Notes: generated from the sequence alone by a model not told the origin. A DNA stretch of 64,000 bases from Bacteroidales bacterium (GCA_023138875.1 JAGLOO010000064.1:1-64000), one strand, 5' to 3'. Shown: positions 19,301 to 27,101, counted from the stretch's first letter. A program made the numbers and translations.

Positions 19301-19398
19301 GGCATAACCAGTAATGATCTGATCCCTATAACCGTCAGGAATATAAAGAACATCCATGTAAAGGCGGAGTTATCTATGGCCAGTCGTGGTAGTTTCAT
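16315..19398 (-). CDS. RND-family efflux permease (AcrB/HAE type)
   Basis: 1027 residues, the usual length for the family. N-terminal helix and RND signature (FTWMFFIFLTVIGIRSLLVM, PRTENPEISVPG); two six-helix bundles separated by large periplasmic loops. The proton-relay helix TM4 reads LGMLVDNSIVMVENI. It keeps the first Asp of the AcrB DD pair and has Asn at the second, a variant common in environmental RND pumps. The second half has GLTSLVGIVVNNSIILVDYI and a C-terminal LLVSTLLTLVLVPVFYK. It is the inner-membrane pump of a TetR-TolC-adaptor-RND operon, starting 6 bp after the adaptor stop codon. Substrates cannot be told; hydrophobic drugs or lipophilic compounds are typical. Confidence 0.95.
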   Translation of the reverse strand: MKLPRLAIDNSAFTWMFFIFLTVIGIRSLLVMPRTENPEISVPGSSIIVLMPGASPMDIEQMVALPLEEALNELEDIDEIITNVRDGLAVVSVEFDFNTDPDEKFDEVVQQVNSIRSSLPEDVMQLEMWQWSIADMAMMQLALISETALFAELEQEAEQFRKKIKKIRSIREVKLYGLPDQEIHIHLDFEKMAMVNTSFELVTRAIESNNVNIPGGDVKIGSSSLSVKSSGSYQDLDEIRNTVVNSYRGRLIYLRDIALVEFGYEEQNYLTRFGSKRMIRDEGGGLRSIFIGISQKEGLNVLQTSDELVPLIESFRDELPEGMDLEVIHDQPSTVRNRINGFLMNLLQGIILVGLVIFLSLGFRSSIVVVIAIPLSLTIGLGFVDMAGFGLQQISIGALVVALGMLVDNSIVMVENINRFINKGHNRKEASILAASEIGWPVITATLTTILAFVPIAAMPYMTGAFIKSMPVTIMITLTISLLIALTFTPVITSRLFRERGKNPEKIRGVRWLLRWVIEKPFRSSLKFALGRPVITVVLAVVFLLGSLWMFRYVGISFFPKAEQPSLMIRATLPEGSNLDRTDQVARYMEGVLDTMPEVKYYATNVGHGNPQIYYNVLPRRYDTRFAEIYVELYRYTPESFAEVLYGLRKEFDQYPGARIRVKEFEQGPPYDAPVQIYLNGEDLDVLKEISADVESLIREQPGAINVENQFVKTNTELLFDINKEKANMLGVPVIEIDRTIRTAVSGIGISKFRDKSGEEYQIVLKMDHGGNFRVEDLDKIYVSSISGKQIQMKQFVDLKLQQVPSAIRRFDLERTAEILADIETGFTLDEVIEPIIEKLEHYPMPAGYSYKIGGELESRTESFGGMTNAVLIAVISILSVLVLQFRSFKQPFIVFLAIPFAVTGMIWALWITGNTFSFTAFIGLTSLVGIVVNNSIILVDYINKLRSRGEPLNDALQLAAETRLTPIVLTAFTTIGGLLPLTLRGGTLWAPLGWTIIGGLLVSTLLTLVLVPVFYKLLEKNRELTD

Positions 19399-19404
19399 GT
19401 GATA

Positions 19405-20460
19405 TTAATCATCTTTGATAGATTCAGTTTTGTTTACCAGGTTGACTTTTGAATCCTTTCTCAAATACCTGGCCCCGTCGATAATAACCATCTGTCCTTC
19501 TTCGAGTCCTTCCATTACAACGATGGCATCATCCAGGATCAAGCCTGTCCTGATTCTTTTTTTGATGGCTTTCCCTTCCTCATAAATATAGACCACGGCT
19601 GCACGGTCACTGGCATCAAGGAGCGCCTCAATGGGAATCATCATGGACCGGTTCGTTCCGGAAGGGTAGATCTGAACACGGGAAATAAAACCGGTCCTGA
19701 ATTGTGGCAGTGCCACGGGTATCCTGAGCTCAGCCTCATAGGTTCCTGTGACCGGATCGGCTACTGTCCCCAGTTCCGTAACCTCAGCCCATAAAACCGT
19801 TCCGGGAAATGCATCCATGGTGATCCTGGCTGAATCCCCGATGGTTATTTTTACGATATCCTTATCGGTCAAAGCCGACCGCACCACCCAATCATTTTCA
19901 GTGGAAGCAAATAGAATGGCCGGATAACCTGAGGCAATCATTTCATTGGTTTCCACAACAATTTTTTGGATTTTCCCATCAGAAGGAGCTTTTATCTGCG
20001 AATGCAACAGGTTAAAGTCAGCAATCTGTTTCTGCGCTTTCGCCAGTTCAAAAGCTGACCTGGCATTCTGGTATTGCTCCAGTGTGGCCACACTGTCTGT
20101 GTAAAGATTTCCTGCCCGGGTCAGGTCCCTCTGCGACTTCTCAAATCCGATGCGTGCCAGGTTCACCTGGGCACTGACCTCGGACAGGTCCAGAACAGCA
20201 AGGAGCTGTCCACCCGCAACTGTCTGCCCTTCCTTTACATTGATCTGCTTAATAATCCCCCCCGTCTTGAAACTCAATTTCATCTCAGTCTTGGTACTCA
20301 GCAATCCGGTAACCCTGACCGGGATCTTATACTCCATCATTTCCACGGGCCGAACGGTTATGTAGACTGTGTCATTTGTGACAGGATTCTTCTGCTCAGC
20401 AGGTTTGCAGCCTGCCAGTAGCAGCAGGAGAGTTGCGATTGAAATGGATCTAAATCTCAT
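19405..20460 (-). CDS. Efflux RND periplasmic adaptor lipoprotein (MFP)
   Basis: 351 residues from ATG 20460. The longer frame from 20511 would overlap the end of the TolC gene and hide the lipoprotein signal. Start MRFRSISIATLLLLLAGCKP gives a lipobox with Cys18. Residues 45-85 and 150-180 form the split lipoyl domain (MKLSFKTGGIIKQINV, IKAPSDGKIQKIVV), with an alpha-hairpin at 88-145 and beta-barrel and membrane-proximal domains to the end. It links the RND pump to the TolC channel. It begins 10 bp after the TolC stop and ends 6 bp before the pump start. Confidence 0.94.
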   Translation of the reverse strand: MRFRSISIATLLLLLAGCKPAEQKNPVTNDTVYITVRPVEMMEYKIPVRVTGLLSTKTEMKLSFKTGGIIKQINVKEGQTVAGGQLLAVLDLSEVSAQVNLARIGFEKSQRDLTRAGNLYTDSVATLEQYQNARSAFELAKAQKQIADFNLLHSQIKAPSDGKIQKIVVETNEMIASGYPAILFASTENDWVVRSALTDKDIVKITIGDSARITMDAFPGTVLWAEVTELGTVADPVTGTYEAELRIPVALPQFRTGFISRVQIYPSGTNRSMMIPIEALLDASDRAAVVYIYEEGKAIKKRIRTGLILDDAIVVMEGLEEGQMVIIDGARYLRKDSKVNLVNKTESIKDD

Positions 20461-20470
20461 TGGATCATAT

Positions 20471-21832
20471 TTAATAGTTTTCCAGGCTATTGGCCCCCAT
20501 GGCATATTCAAAATCAGCCAGTTGACTGAAATATTCGCTCTGCGCTATAATCGAATTGGCCACCGCGCCGGTCAGGCTGGTCCGGGCGTCGATAAGTTCC
20601 AGCAACGGGGACTGACCCTCGCTGTATTTCCTATTGATCAGTTCATAGGCCCTTAGGGCAGAGCGTGTTTGCTTCCGGGCCGATTGAACTGATTCATAGG
20701 CAGCCTGGAGGGCATAGTAGTGACTGATCACTTCCAGTCTGATCTGTTGCTGCGTTTCGGCATACAGCTCCTTCAGCTTCTCTCCTTTAATTCTGGATTG
20801 CTGAACCTTCTGGTGGTTGGCCGATCCCTGGAAGAGGTTCCAGCGCATCACAAGGGAAGCAAGCATAAAATCATCTTCACCGGTAAAACTGTATTCTTCC
20901 CCCTGGAATCCATAATTAACCACCCCGAAAACTCCCGGAATGTTCTTGCCACGATGAAGATCTGTCACATGCCGGTTCAGTTGCCGGTATTGATCAATCT
21001 GCTGTAACTCGTCCCTCTTCTGCAGAGCCATCATGCTGGCTTCTTCCAATGAGACATGAACGGGAACCGGAGGTTCCACCATCAATTCAATTGGGGAATC
21101 CAGCGAACGGTTCAGCAGGAAATTGAAGTAAGCCTTAGAAGTTTCCAGCATATTGCTTGCCTGTGCCCGTTGGACCTCCACCTTGCTAAGTTCTGAGTCG
21201 GATCTGTACACGGCATCAATGGTCACCCTGTCGTTATCAAACAATCGTTGACTAACCCGCAGGTTTTCCTTTACCAGGTAATATGTGGTGTCTGCCAGAC
21301 GAACCAGGTTAAATGCTTTCTGGTAGCCATAATAAGCTTTGGTTATCTCCTTAATAAGCTCCCGTTTGTAACGGTCAAGATCTATCTTTGATATCTCAAC
21401 GTATTGCTTCTGAATCTGATAATTGTGGATGATGTCAGAATTGAAAATGGGTTGTACCAGAGACACTTTGGTTTCATGCTCCCTCGGTCGAAAGAAAGAA
21501 AACTCCTGATTTTCGATTTGGGGAAACATGTCTGAAGCAGTTAAGTAATTAAGGGTTGAGTATACAGGATTCAACATGTCTCCCACCGGAAACTCGATGG
21601 TCCTTCCTCCCCGTGCAACTGTATACCGCGCATTCAGACTTACATCCGGAAAGAACAATCCCCTGGCACCCTTCAGGGCTGAAAGATTACTGGCATAATC
21701 CAGCTGCTTTTGCTTCAGCCCATGGTTGGCTTGGAGCCCTTCTCCGATATATGCCTCAAGGATAGGATTCTGCGCGGCTATAATACCTGTGGAGATAAAA
21801 CAAACCAGGATGATTGAAAGGAATCGCATCAT
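20471..21832 (-). CDS. TolC-family outer-membrane efflux protein
   Basis: 453 residues from ATG 21832. That start overlaps the TetR stop codon as ATGA, which indicates translational coupling; the longer frame from 21958 lies inside the TetR gene. Signal peptide MMRFLSIILVCFISTGIIAA. Two repeats of the OEP fold, each with long helices: ALKGARGLFFPDVSLNARY..., VQRAQASNMLETSKAYFNFL in the first half, QQSRIKGEKLKELYAETQQQ and LINRKYSEGQSPLLELIDAR in the second. The latter matches the typical conserved end of the family. It forms the exit duct of the RND pump encoded downstream. Confidence 0.94.
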   Translation of the reverse strand: MMRFLSIILVCFISTGIIAAQNPILEAYIGEGLQANHGLKQKQLDYASNLSALKGARGLFFPDVSLNARYTVARGGRTIEFPVGDMLNPVYSTLNYLTASDMFPQIENQEFSFFRPREHETKVSLVQPIFNSDIIHNYQIQKQYVEISKIDLDRYKRELIKEITKAYYGYQKAFNLVRLADTTYYLVKENLRVSQRLFDNDRVTIDAVYRSDSELSKVEVQRAQASNMLETSKAYFNFLLNRSLDSPIELMVEPPVPVHVSLEEASMMALQKRDELQQIDQYRQLNRHVTDLHRGKNIPGVFGVVNYGFQGEEYSFTGEDDFMLASLVMRWNLFQGSANHQKVQQSRIKGEKLKELYAETQQQIRLEVISHYYALQAAYESVQSARKQTRSALRAYELINRKYSEGQSPLLELIDARTSLTGAVANSIIAQSEYFSQLADFEYAMGANSLENY

Positions 21833-22461
21833 GACTTTATTCCATTGATTACCAGTTCGAAATGACTCTCGTATACACTTGAGGGAGAGAGATCCAGCAT
21901 CTCTAAAAAAGCTGGTTTCATGGTTACAAACTGCACTATACTTAGAAATTGCATCCACAGGGTATGGGCAATGACCGTAGGTGGAATATCGTCCCTGATC
22001 AATTGCTCCCTGACACCCTGTTCTACGATCTGAACAACCATTCCCACGGGTGAATCCCTGTAGATCACTTCTTTGATCTCCCGGGCACTCAAACTGACCT
22101 GTAGCAGTTCAAAACCTTCCAGGAACATGATGGACTTCATCTGGTTAGGGTAATTGTTTGAGAATTCGATACATGCACGGCCCATGCTCAGCAGCTTCTC
22201 CAGGGCATTCTCTTTCATCGTTTTGATACCCTCTGTTACGGAATTCAAAAGCAATATAGCTTTGTGGGCAACGGCAAGGCGCAGATCCTCTTTGCTTTTA
22301 AAATAGAGATAGAGCGTCCCTTTGCTTAGTTCAGCCAGTTCAGCGATATCATCCATGGTGGATCTGTCAAATCCTTTTGAGAAGAATACCTTCTCTGCTG
22401 CCTGAATGATCTTCTCCTTACGTTGCTGTTTCTCTCGCTCCTTCCTTTCCTGGATTCCCAT
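21829..22461 (-). CDS. TetR/AcrR-family repressor of the efflux operon
   Basis: 210 residues. The HTH at 18-62 is typical (IIQAAEKVFFSKGFDRSTMD, then IAELAELSKGTLYLYFKSKE). The all-helical ligand domain fills the rest. It is first in the four-gene operon and overlaps the TolC start by four bases, so the repressor and the pump are made from one transcript. Just upstream are a TAACTTTG -7 element and a perfect palindrome, suggesting that it represses its own operon until a pump substrate binds. The ligand is unknown. Confidence 0.94.
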   Translation of the reverse strand: MGIQERKEREKQQRKEKIIQAAEKVFFSKGFDRSTMDDIAELAELSKGTLYLYFKSKEDLRLAVAHKAILLLNSVTEGIKTMKENALEKLLSMGRACIEFSNNYPNQMKSIMFLEGFELLQVSLSAREIKEVIYRDSPVGMVVQIVEQGVREQLIRDDIPPTVIAHTLWMQFLSIVQFVTMKPAFLEMLDLSPSSVYESHFELVINGIKS

Positions 22462-22487
22462 GACTTAAAGTTAGATACTGACTATTA

Positions 22488-22509
22488 GTTATAAATTATA
22501 ACAAAGTTA
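22488..22509 (-). promoter_or_regulatory. TetR operator palindrome and -7 element
   Basis: GTTATAAATTATAAC at 22488-22502 is a perfect 7-1-7 palindrome. It abuts TAACTTTG (22502-22509, minus strand), which fits the Bacteroidota -7 consensus TAnnTTTG. The expected start point falls inside the palindrome, about 34 bases before the TetR ATG. No convincing -33 TTTG is found at the standard distance (a TTTG lies 15 bp upstream, which is short). Confidence 0.6.
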
Positions 22510-22593
22510 ACCTTTCTCTTTAATCAAAAAAATTAAAAGGAAACTTTATAAGCGTTGTGGTAAGAAAAATCGCGGTAAAAAAAAGGACGGCTG

Positions 22594-22690
22594 CTATAAT
22601 TCGAAAGTAACAGTCTCTGACAGCGGTTTTCGCTTCTCGCCATGCTGTCTGGGCTCAGTCTGTGTTCAGTCTGGGTTTAGAACCGGAACG
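22594..22690 (-). pseudogene. 3' fragment of a nitroreductase gene
   Basis: On the minus strand the frame ending at TAG 22594 reads QHGEKRKPLSETVTFEL. The live nitroreductase at 23969-24496 has RHGEKRKPLSE at the same place near its C-terminus. At DNA level 31 bp (22614-22644 against 23995-24025) match with two differences. Everything 5' of the fragment is lost. The left boundary is approximate. Confidence 0.75.
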
Positions 22691-22913
22691 GTGTTGAAAA
22701 ACACCATCCCCTTTTTGTGAAAATACGATATAACAACTTTGTGACATTTGCTAATTCGCGTAGCTCATATCGAAAAAAAGCATTCGAAAACAGAGAAGCG
22801 AAAGCATAAGCCACAACTGAGTTTCCGGGCTATATCTAAAATATGGACAACGATATTCCATTTTCTAGCACATTAAAGGATATCACATACCTGTTACATC
22901 CAAATTTTCAAAA

Positions 22914-23966
22914 ATGGATACTACTTTTATTTTTGGTCAGATAGCATCGGGAGAGTATTTTACAGGAAGAGAATGGTTTACAGAACGACTTGTATCGAAA
23001 CTTACCTCGCATAAAAACATTATCCTGATATCTCCACGCGGGTGGGGCAAATCATCCCTTGTCAACAGGGTTGGCAGCATCATAACAGACCAAAATTACA
23101 ACTATCGAACTTGTTATATTGATTTACAATCCGTTCATTCAGAAGAAGCATTTCTAGAAACATTCATGTGTGAATTATCTGCCATTAATGCACCGATTTT
23201 GCCGACAAGATACACCCAAAAACAGCAAAGAGATGATATTCTGAATCTCCCTGAATATACCGCAATAAGAGATCGTATAAAACTCATTGTATTTATTGGT
23301 AATATTCAGAAGATTGCGCGTTTTAAGAATTCACTTCAGTTCCAACAGAAATTAAGATTAGTCTGGAGACAACATAACCATTGCACGTATTGTTTATACG
23401 GCATTAACCAGCTGGTTACCAGGTATTTATTAGACACTCCGCGCAAGCCTTTCCAAACAATGGGCCAAATCTTCAACATGCCAAGGATTCAATTTAATGA
23501 GTTGATCATATTCATTCAAAACCGTTTCGAAATTACCGGGAAGCAGATTTCTGAAAAGGTTGCTGCTGTTATCACTCTTAAAGCAAATTGTTTACCATAC
23601 TATGTTCAGTTATTGGCCTGGCATTCCTGGATCAGGACCAAAAGCACTTGTAATCACCAAATTGTTGAAGAGGCGATCGAACATCTCACACTTCAATTCA
23701 GCTTGCAATATCAGACTTTAACTGATAGTCTGACAACGAAGCAGCTCTCCTATTTAAAAGCGCTATTGAGTATTGGTGAAAAGATATGCTCCCGCGATAA
23801 TTTACAGAAATACAATCTTGGAACATCAGCCAATGTTGCAAGGCTCAGAAATAGTTTGAAAAACAAAGAAATTATTGAAACTGTTTTGAAAGAAACAATC
23901 CTACTCGATCCATTTTACAGTTACTGGCTCCAGGAATACTATTTCAGATTCAACTATCAGAATTGA
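22914..23966 (+). CDS. P-loop ATPase (ATPase_2-like) with degenerate Walker B
   Basis: 350 residues. It has the layout of the Bacteroidota ATP-binding proteins of the PF01637 kind: N-terminal FGQIASGEYFTGRE, Walker A SPRGWGKSS (residues 40-48), then QFQQKLRLVWRQHNHCTYCL and a winged-helix C-terminal region ending in DPFYSYWL. Where relatives carry hydrophobics followed by Asp-Glu (Walker B), this one reads LIVFIGNIQ with Gly129-Asn130. ATP hydrolysis is therefore unlikely, although nucleotide binding may remain. The gene is A/T-rich compared with its neighbours and sits between two copies of a nitroreductase 3' end. Either a decaying insertion or an ATP-binding, non-hydrolysing relative. Function unknown. 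Confidence 0.78.
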   Translation: MDTTFIFGQIASGEYFTGREWFTERLVSKLTSHKNIILISPRGWGKSSLVNRVGSIITDQNYNYRTCYIDLQSVHSEEAFLETFMCELSAINAPILPTRYTQKQQRDDILNLPEYTAIRDRIKLIVFIGNIQKIARFKNSLQFQQKLRLVWRQHNHCTYCLYGINQLVTRYLLDTPRKPFQTMGQIFNMPRIQFNELIIFIQNRFEITGKQISEKVAAVITLKANCLPYYVQLLAWHSWIRTKSTCNHQIVEEAIEHLTLQFSLQYQTLTDSLTTKQLSYLKALLSIGEKICSRDNLQKYNLGTSANVARLRNSLKNKEIIETVLKETILLDPFYSYWLQEYYFRFNYQN

Positions 23967-23968
23967 GT

Positions 23969-24496
23969 CTATGCAGGCAATCCATAACTCAATATCTCTG
24001 ACAGCGGCTTTCGTTTCTCGCCATGTCGTCCGGGATCGGCGGAATCCAGGGGGTAGCCCACCGGCAACAGAACCATTGGCTCCATATGATCGGGAAGCTG
24101 AAGTAGCGCCCGGATTTTCGCCACATTAAAATTGCAGATCCAGCAGGTGGCCAGCTCCAGTTCGGTGGCCTTCAGGGTCATGTGATCGGTGGTAATGGCT
24201 ACATCGATATCACAATGGTCCTTCCCGTCCTCCTTCCTCTTCCATGCCTGGTTGTGGTCACCACAAATGACAATCACACAGGGTGCGGTTGTGAACCATT
24301 CGCGGTGGTATACCTGATATAGTTTCGCAAGGTCATCGGCAGACTGGATCACATAAAAGTGCCAGGGTTGGAAATTCACTGCTGACGGAGCGATCCGTCC
24401 GGCTTCCAGGATCATCTCCAGCTTTTCGGCCTCAACCGGACGGGGATCATACTTCCGGCAGGAATACCGCCTTTTTGCAAGTTCAAGAAAACTCAT
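23969..24496 (-). CDS. Nitroreductase-family FMN oxidoreductase
   Basis: 175 residues from ATG 24496. The frame is open to 24667, but the extra 57 residues cover a hairpin repeat and the transporter terminator and have no family match. Start MSFLELAKRRYSCRKYDPRP and then APSAVNFQPWHFYV are the FMN-binding signatures. Also HCDIDVAITTDHMTLKATEL and a C-terminal VLLPVGYPLDSADPGRHGEK, which is typical of the family's shorter members. These enzymes use NAD(P)H to reduce nitro compounds, quinones or flavins; the natural substrate is unknown. It converges on the ATPase gene with a 2-bp gap. Confidence 0.93.
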   Translation of the reverse strand: MSFLELAKRRYSCRKYDPRPVEAEKLEMILEAGRIAPSAVNFQPWHFYVIQSADDLAKLYQVYHREWFTTAPCVIVICGDHNQAWKRKEDGKDHCDIDVAITTDHMTLKATELELATCWICNFNVAKIRALLQLPDHMEPMVLLPVGYPLDSADPGRHGEKRKPLSEILSYGLPA

Positions 24497-24529
24497 GATT
24501 TGTTCTGGTTTATATGTTATAACTGTTTG

Positions 24530-24614
24530 TTCGCAGAAGGCTAATGAAATAAGCTGCCTTAGCGTTTTGAGCGTAGCGATAAATGCAGTAGCGATTTCAA
24601 TAGCCTTTCGCGAA
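24530..24614. repeat. Hairpin-forming repeat (family member C)
   Basis: Arms at 24530-24557 and 24585-24614 pair over most of about 28 positions (TTCGCAGAAGGCTAATGAAA against the complement of TTTCAATAGCCTTTCGCGAA). The 5' arm and loop carry AAGCTGCCTTAGC, also present in the hairpin at 39766-39829. It lies between the nitroreductase start and the sugar-transporter terminator. Confidence 0.65.
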
Positions 24615-24623
24615 TCTGTTCTT

Positions 24624-24656
24624 AAAAAACCCCGGCCAAAAAAAATGGACCGGGGT
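24624..24656 (-). terminator. Rho-independent terminator of the sugar transporter
   Basis: On the minus strand ACCCCGG...CCGGGGT forms a stem around a T-rich loop and is followed by six T. It begins 11 bp after the transporter stop codon. Confidence 0.85.
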
Positions 24657-24666
24657 AAATGAGACA

Positions 24667-26106
24667 TTATTTTGTAAGCTCCCTGGGCTTCTTGCCCTGC
24701 CTCCAGTGCTCCTCGATCTTCTCAAGGCTAACACCTTTGGTTTCCGGGATATAGAAATAACCCCAAACCAGTCCGATCAGTGCAACAGCTGCAAAGATCC
24801 AGAATACACTACCAATACAGTTGGGGCAAATATCGGACAGATCCTGTCCTTCAGGAACAACAACATCTTTTACATTACCAATGGCACTTGCCATTTTATA
24901 GAATGTCCATACAACAAGTGTATTGAAGCCCCAGTTTGACAATGAACCAATGGAAGCACCCAGTCCACGAACCCTGGTTGGGAATACCTCAGTAATGATT
25001 AACCAGCCCAATGGCCCGAGGCTTATCGCAAAGAAAGCAATATACACCAGCATTGAAATAACCAGGAACCATTTACCAGCTCCCGGAAGCATGAAACCAA
25101 GACCCATGCATACCAATGCAACAGCGATACCAGACAGGCCAATAAAATAGAGTTTTCTTCTGCCCAGTCTGTCAATTATAAACAGAGAAATAATTGTGAA
25201 AAGTACATTCACCGCTCCAACAATCACAGATGCAGCAATGGCTGCTTCAGCACCTTCAAATCCTGCTGCCAGGAAGATCTTCGGACTATAATAGATTACG
25301 GTATTGATCCCAACAAACTGCTGGAAGAACATGATACCTACGGCAATGATCAGCGCATTTCTAAGCCATGGTTTAAAGATCTCTTTCCAGCTTGCCTGGC
25401 TTGCATCGATAGCGATATCGCTCTTCATCCCAGCAATGGACTTGTCGATAAATTCCGGGTCTTCAATTCTATCCAGTACTTTTCGGGCCTCATCTTCGCG
25501 TCCTTTACTCATCAACCAACGTGGCGTTTCAGGCAGGAAGAACATTCCAATGAATAATACAAGTGCAGGAATGACCCCAACCCACAGCATAGGGCGCCAG
25601 CACTCCAGATTGTTGTTGTCAGCAAGTGCATTGTCACTGAGGTAGGCAGTAAGAATCCCTACTGTAATCAGCAATTGGAACATGGATACCAGGGTTCCCC
25701 TTATTTTTGTTGGCGAGATCTCTGATATATACAATGGAACAGCAAAAGATGAAACACCGATAGCCAGTCCAAGATAAAAACGAGAAATCATTAGTTGAGT
25801 TACAGATGGTGCAAAGCCTGTCCAGACTGCTCCTGTAGCAAAGACAAAAGCAGATGCCAGGATCACTTTCTTCCGTCCCAGGTAATCAGAAATGGCTCCT
25901 GTGGATAAAGCTCCAACAACAGCACCAATAAGTCCCAGGGCTGTTACACTCTCAATCTGTGAATCTGTTAATTCAAAATAATCCTGTAAAAATGGGATCG
26001 CACCGGAAATTACACCCGTATCAAAGCCGAACAGGAGTCCTCCAGTAGCCGCAATACTTGCGATCACGATAACGACGCTCTTTTTGCTTTTGTTCTTTGC
26101 ACTCAT
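24667..26106 (-). CDS. Sugar porter-family MFS transporter
   Basis: 479 residues from ATG 26106 (MSAKNKSKKSVV); an upstream ATG at 26139 would add an A/T-rich leader. Twelve transmembrane helices. Sugar-porter signatures: GFDTGVISGAIPF in TM1, DYLGRKK after TM2, RFYLGLAIGVSS, the mid-protein PETPRWLMSKGRE, QQFVGINTVIYYSP in TM7, DRLGRRKLY and the final PETKG. The QLS-type and QQ/N motifs point to a proton-linked hexose or pentose importer such as XylE/GalP. A larger TM11-12 loop (residues about 420-445, including DICPNC) is slightly unusual. It is followed by a strong terminator and appears monocistronic. Confidence 0.94.
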   Translation of the reverse strand: MSAKNKSKKSVVIVIASIAATGGLLFGFDTGVISGAIPFLQDYFELTDSQIESVTALGLIGAVVGALSTGAISDYLGRKKVILASAFVFATGAVWTGFAPSVTQLMISRFYLGLAIGVSSFAVPLYISEISPTKIRGTLVSMFQLLITVGILTAYLSDNALADNNNLECWRPMLWVGVIPALVLFIGMFFLPETPRWLMSKGREDEARKVLDRIEDPEFIDKSIAGMKSDIAIDASQASWKEIFKPWLRNALIIAVGIMFFQQFVGINTVIYYSPKIFLAAGFEGAEAAIAASVIVGAVNVLFTIISLFIIDRLGRRKLYFIGLSGIAVALVCMGLGFMLPGAGKWFLVISMLVYIAFFAISLGPLGWLIITEVFPTRVRGLGASIGSLSNWGFNTLVVWTFYKMASAIGNVKDVVVPEGQDLSDICPNCIGSVFWIFAAVALIGLVWGYFYIPETKGVSLEKIEEHWRQGKKPRELTK

Positions 26107-26236
26107 AATTATATTTGATTTTTTGATTTTGAAAAACAATAAATATACTGACTTTCATTTAGGATATATCTAAAGTCGCCTTTTTATACTCATTCTATTT
26201 ATTTGAATTCCTGAACAGAAAATTCAATTAGTAAGC

Positions 26237-26559
26237 GCAACGATTAAAGATCAAAGGTAATCGGACTAGTCCGATAATGGCACTGAATTCGCTATGCATA
26301 AGTACATTGCTGAAAAACTGGAAGCGGAATTCTACTTCGCTCATCCATACTCCTCATGGGAAAGAGGCCTGAATGAGTACACAAATAGGCTCATTAGCAA
26401 TATATTCCTAAAAAAACGGACTTCAATGATGTTAATGACAATCAAATCAGAGATATAACAATGAAACTGAACAGCAGGCCAAGGAAAAAATTAGACTTTA
26501 ATTCACCAGGAAGTATTTTTTTGAATAGTTTTAACTTAGAAGTTGCACTTGCCTCTTGA
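26237..26559 (+). pseudogene. IS30-family transposase, 5'-truncated and frameshifted
   Basis: The plus strand reads DNGTEFAMHKYIAEKL, then FYFAHPYSSWERGLNEYTN, which is the catalytic DDE core end of IS30 transposases. At about 26394 one base is missing (expected AGGCAATAT, present AGCAATAT). The next frame continues YIPKKTDFNDVNDNQIRDIT, then MKLNSRPRKKLDFNSPG to a TGA at 26559. Two in-frame stops precede the core and the N-terminal two thirds are gone. No intact inverted repeats were identified. This is a dead insertion-sequence remnant. Confidence 0.88.
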
Positions 26560-26590
26560 ATTTTCTGAACATTGGTCAGAATTGGCTAAG

Positions 26591-26620
26591 TTTTGAAATA
26601 CGCAGAATTTTCTTATATTG
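26591..26620 (+). promoter_or_regulatory. Putative promoter of the START-like gene
   Basis: TTTTG at 26591-26595 and TATATTG at 26614-26620 with 18 bp between, close to the Bacteroidota -33 TTTG / -7 TAnnTTTG pattern. The start codon is 37 bp downstream. Confidence 0.5.
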
Positions 26621-26657
26621 CATTTACAGCAGAATTATTGACTAATTCCCTCACCGT

Positions 26658-27035
26658 ATGAAGATAAAATACGAACTTGAGTATACAATCAACACATCCC
26701 CCAATATTTTATACAACAGGCTGAGCACCCCGGAAGGGCTTTCAGAATGGTTTGCCGATAACGTGAATCTCAATAAGGGGAAATATACCTTCATCTGGGA
26801 AGGGACCGAGCAGGATGCTTCAATTTTACAGAGGAAGAGCAACAAATTCATCAGGTTTCACTGGGAAGACGATGAAGATGATGATGCCTTCTTCGAATTC
26901 AGGATACATACTGACGAACTCACCGGTGATGTGGCGCTTCTGATCACCGACTTTGCCGAAGAAGATGAAAAAGATGATGCCATCGATCTCTGGGATACCC
27001 AGATCTCTGAATTAAAACACACCATCGGCCTTTAA
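26658..27035 (+). CDS. START-like (SRPBCC) domain protein
   Basis: 125 residues. It fits the small START-like proteins conserved across Bacteroidota: MKIKYELEYTINTSPNILYN, STPEGLSEWFADNVN, FIRFHWEDDEDDDAFFEFRI and an acidic stretch (FAEEDEKDDAIDLW). The AHSA1/START helix-grip fold makes a hydrophobic pocket; the ligand and role are not known. It lies 66 bp before the LptG-like gene and shares its direction. A separate -7-like element lies between them. Confidence 0.88.
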   Translation: MKIKYELEYTINTSPNILYNRLSTPEGLSEWFADNVNLNKGKYTFIWEGTEQDASILQRKSNKFIRFHWEDDEDDDAFFEFRIHTDELTGDVALLITDFAEEDEKDDAIDLWDTQISELKHTIGL

Positions 27036-27057
27036 CGGCTCCTGTATCAAAATAAGT

Positions 27058-27065
27058 TAACTTTG
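27058..27065 (+). promoter_or_regulatory. -7 element before the LptG-glycosyltransferase operon
   Basis: TAACTTTG exactly fits TAnnTTTG. The GTG start of the permease gene is 36 bp downstream with AGGAAG between. No clear -33 element is seen. Confidence 0.45.
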
Positions 27066-27101
27066 TCTTCGTTGAATTTATAAGTACGAATAGGAAGTGG
27101 T

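Noticed and set aside
18644..19402. 252-codon open frame opposite the RND permease
   Set aside because: Ser-rich mirror of a long conserved gene; no family signature.
24497..24667. N-terminal extension of the nitroreductase
   Set aside because: It covers a hairpin repeat and the transporter terminator; the family begins at the ATG at 24496.
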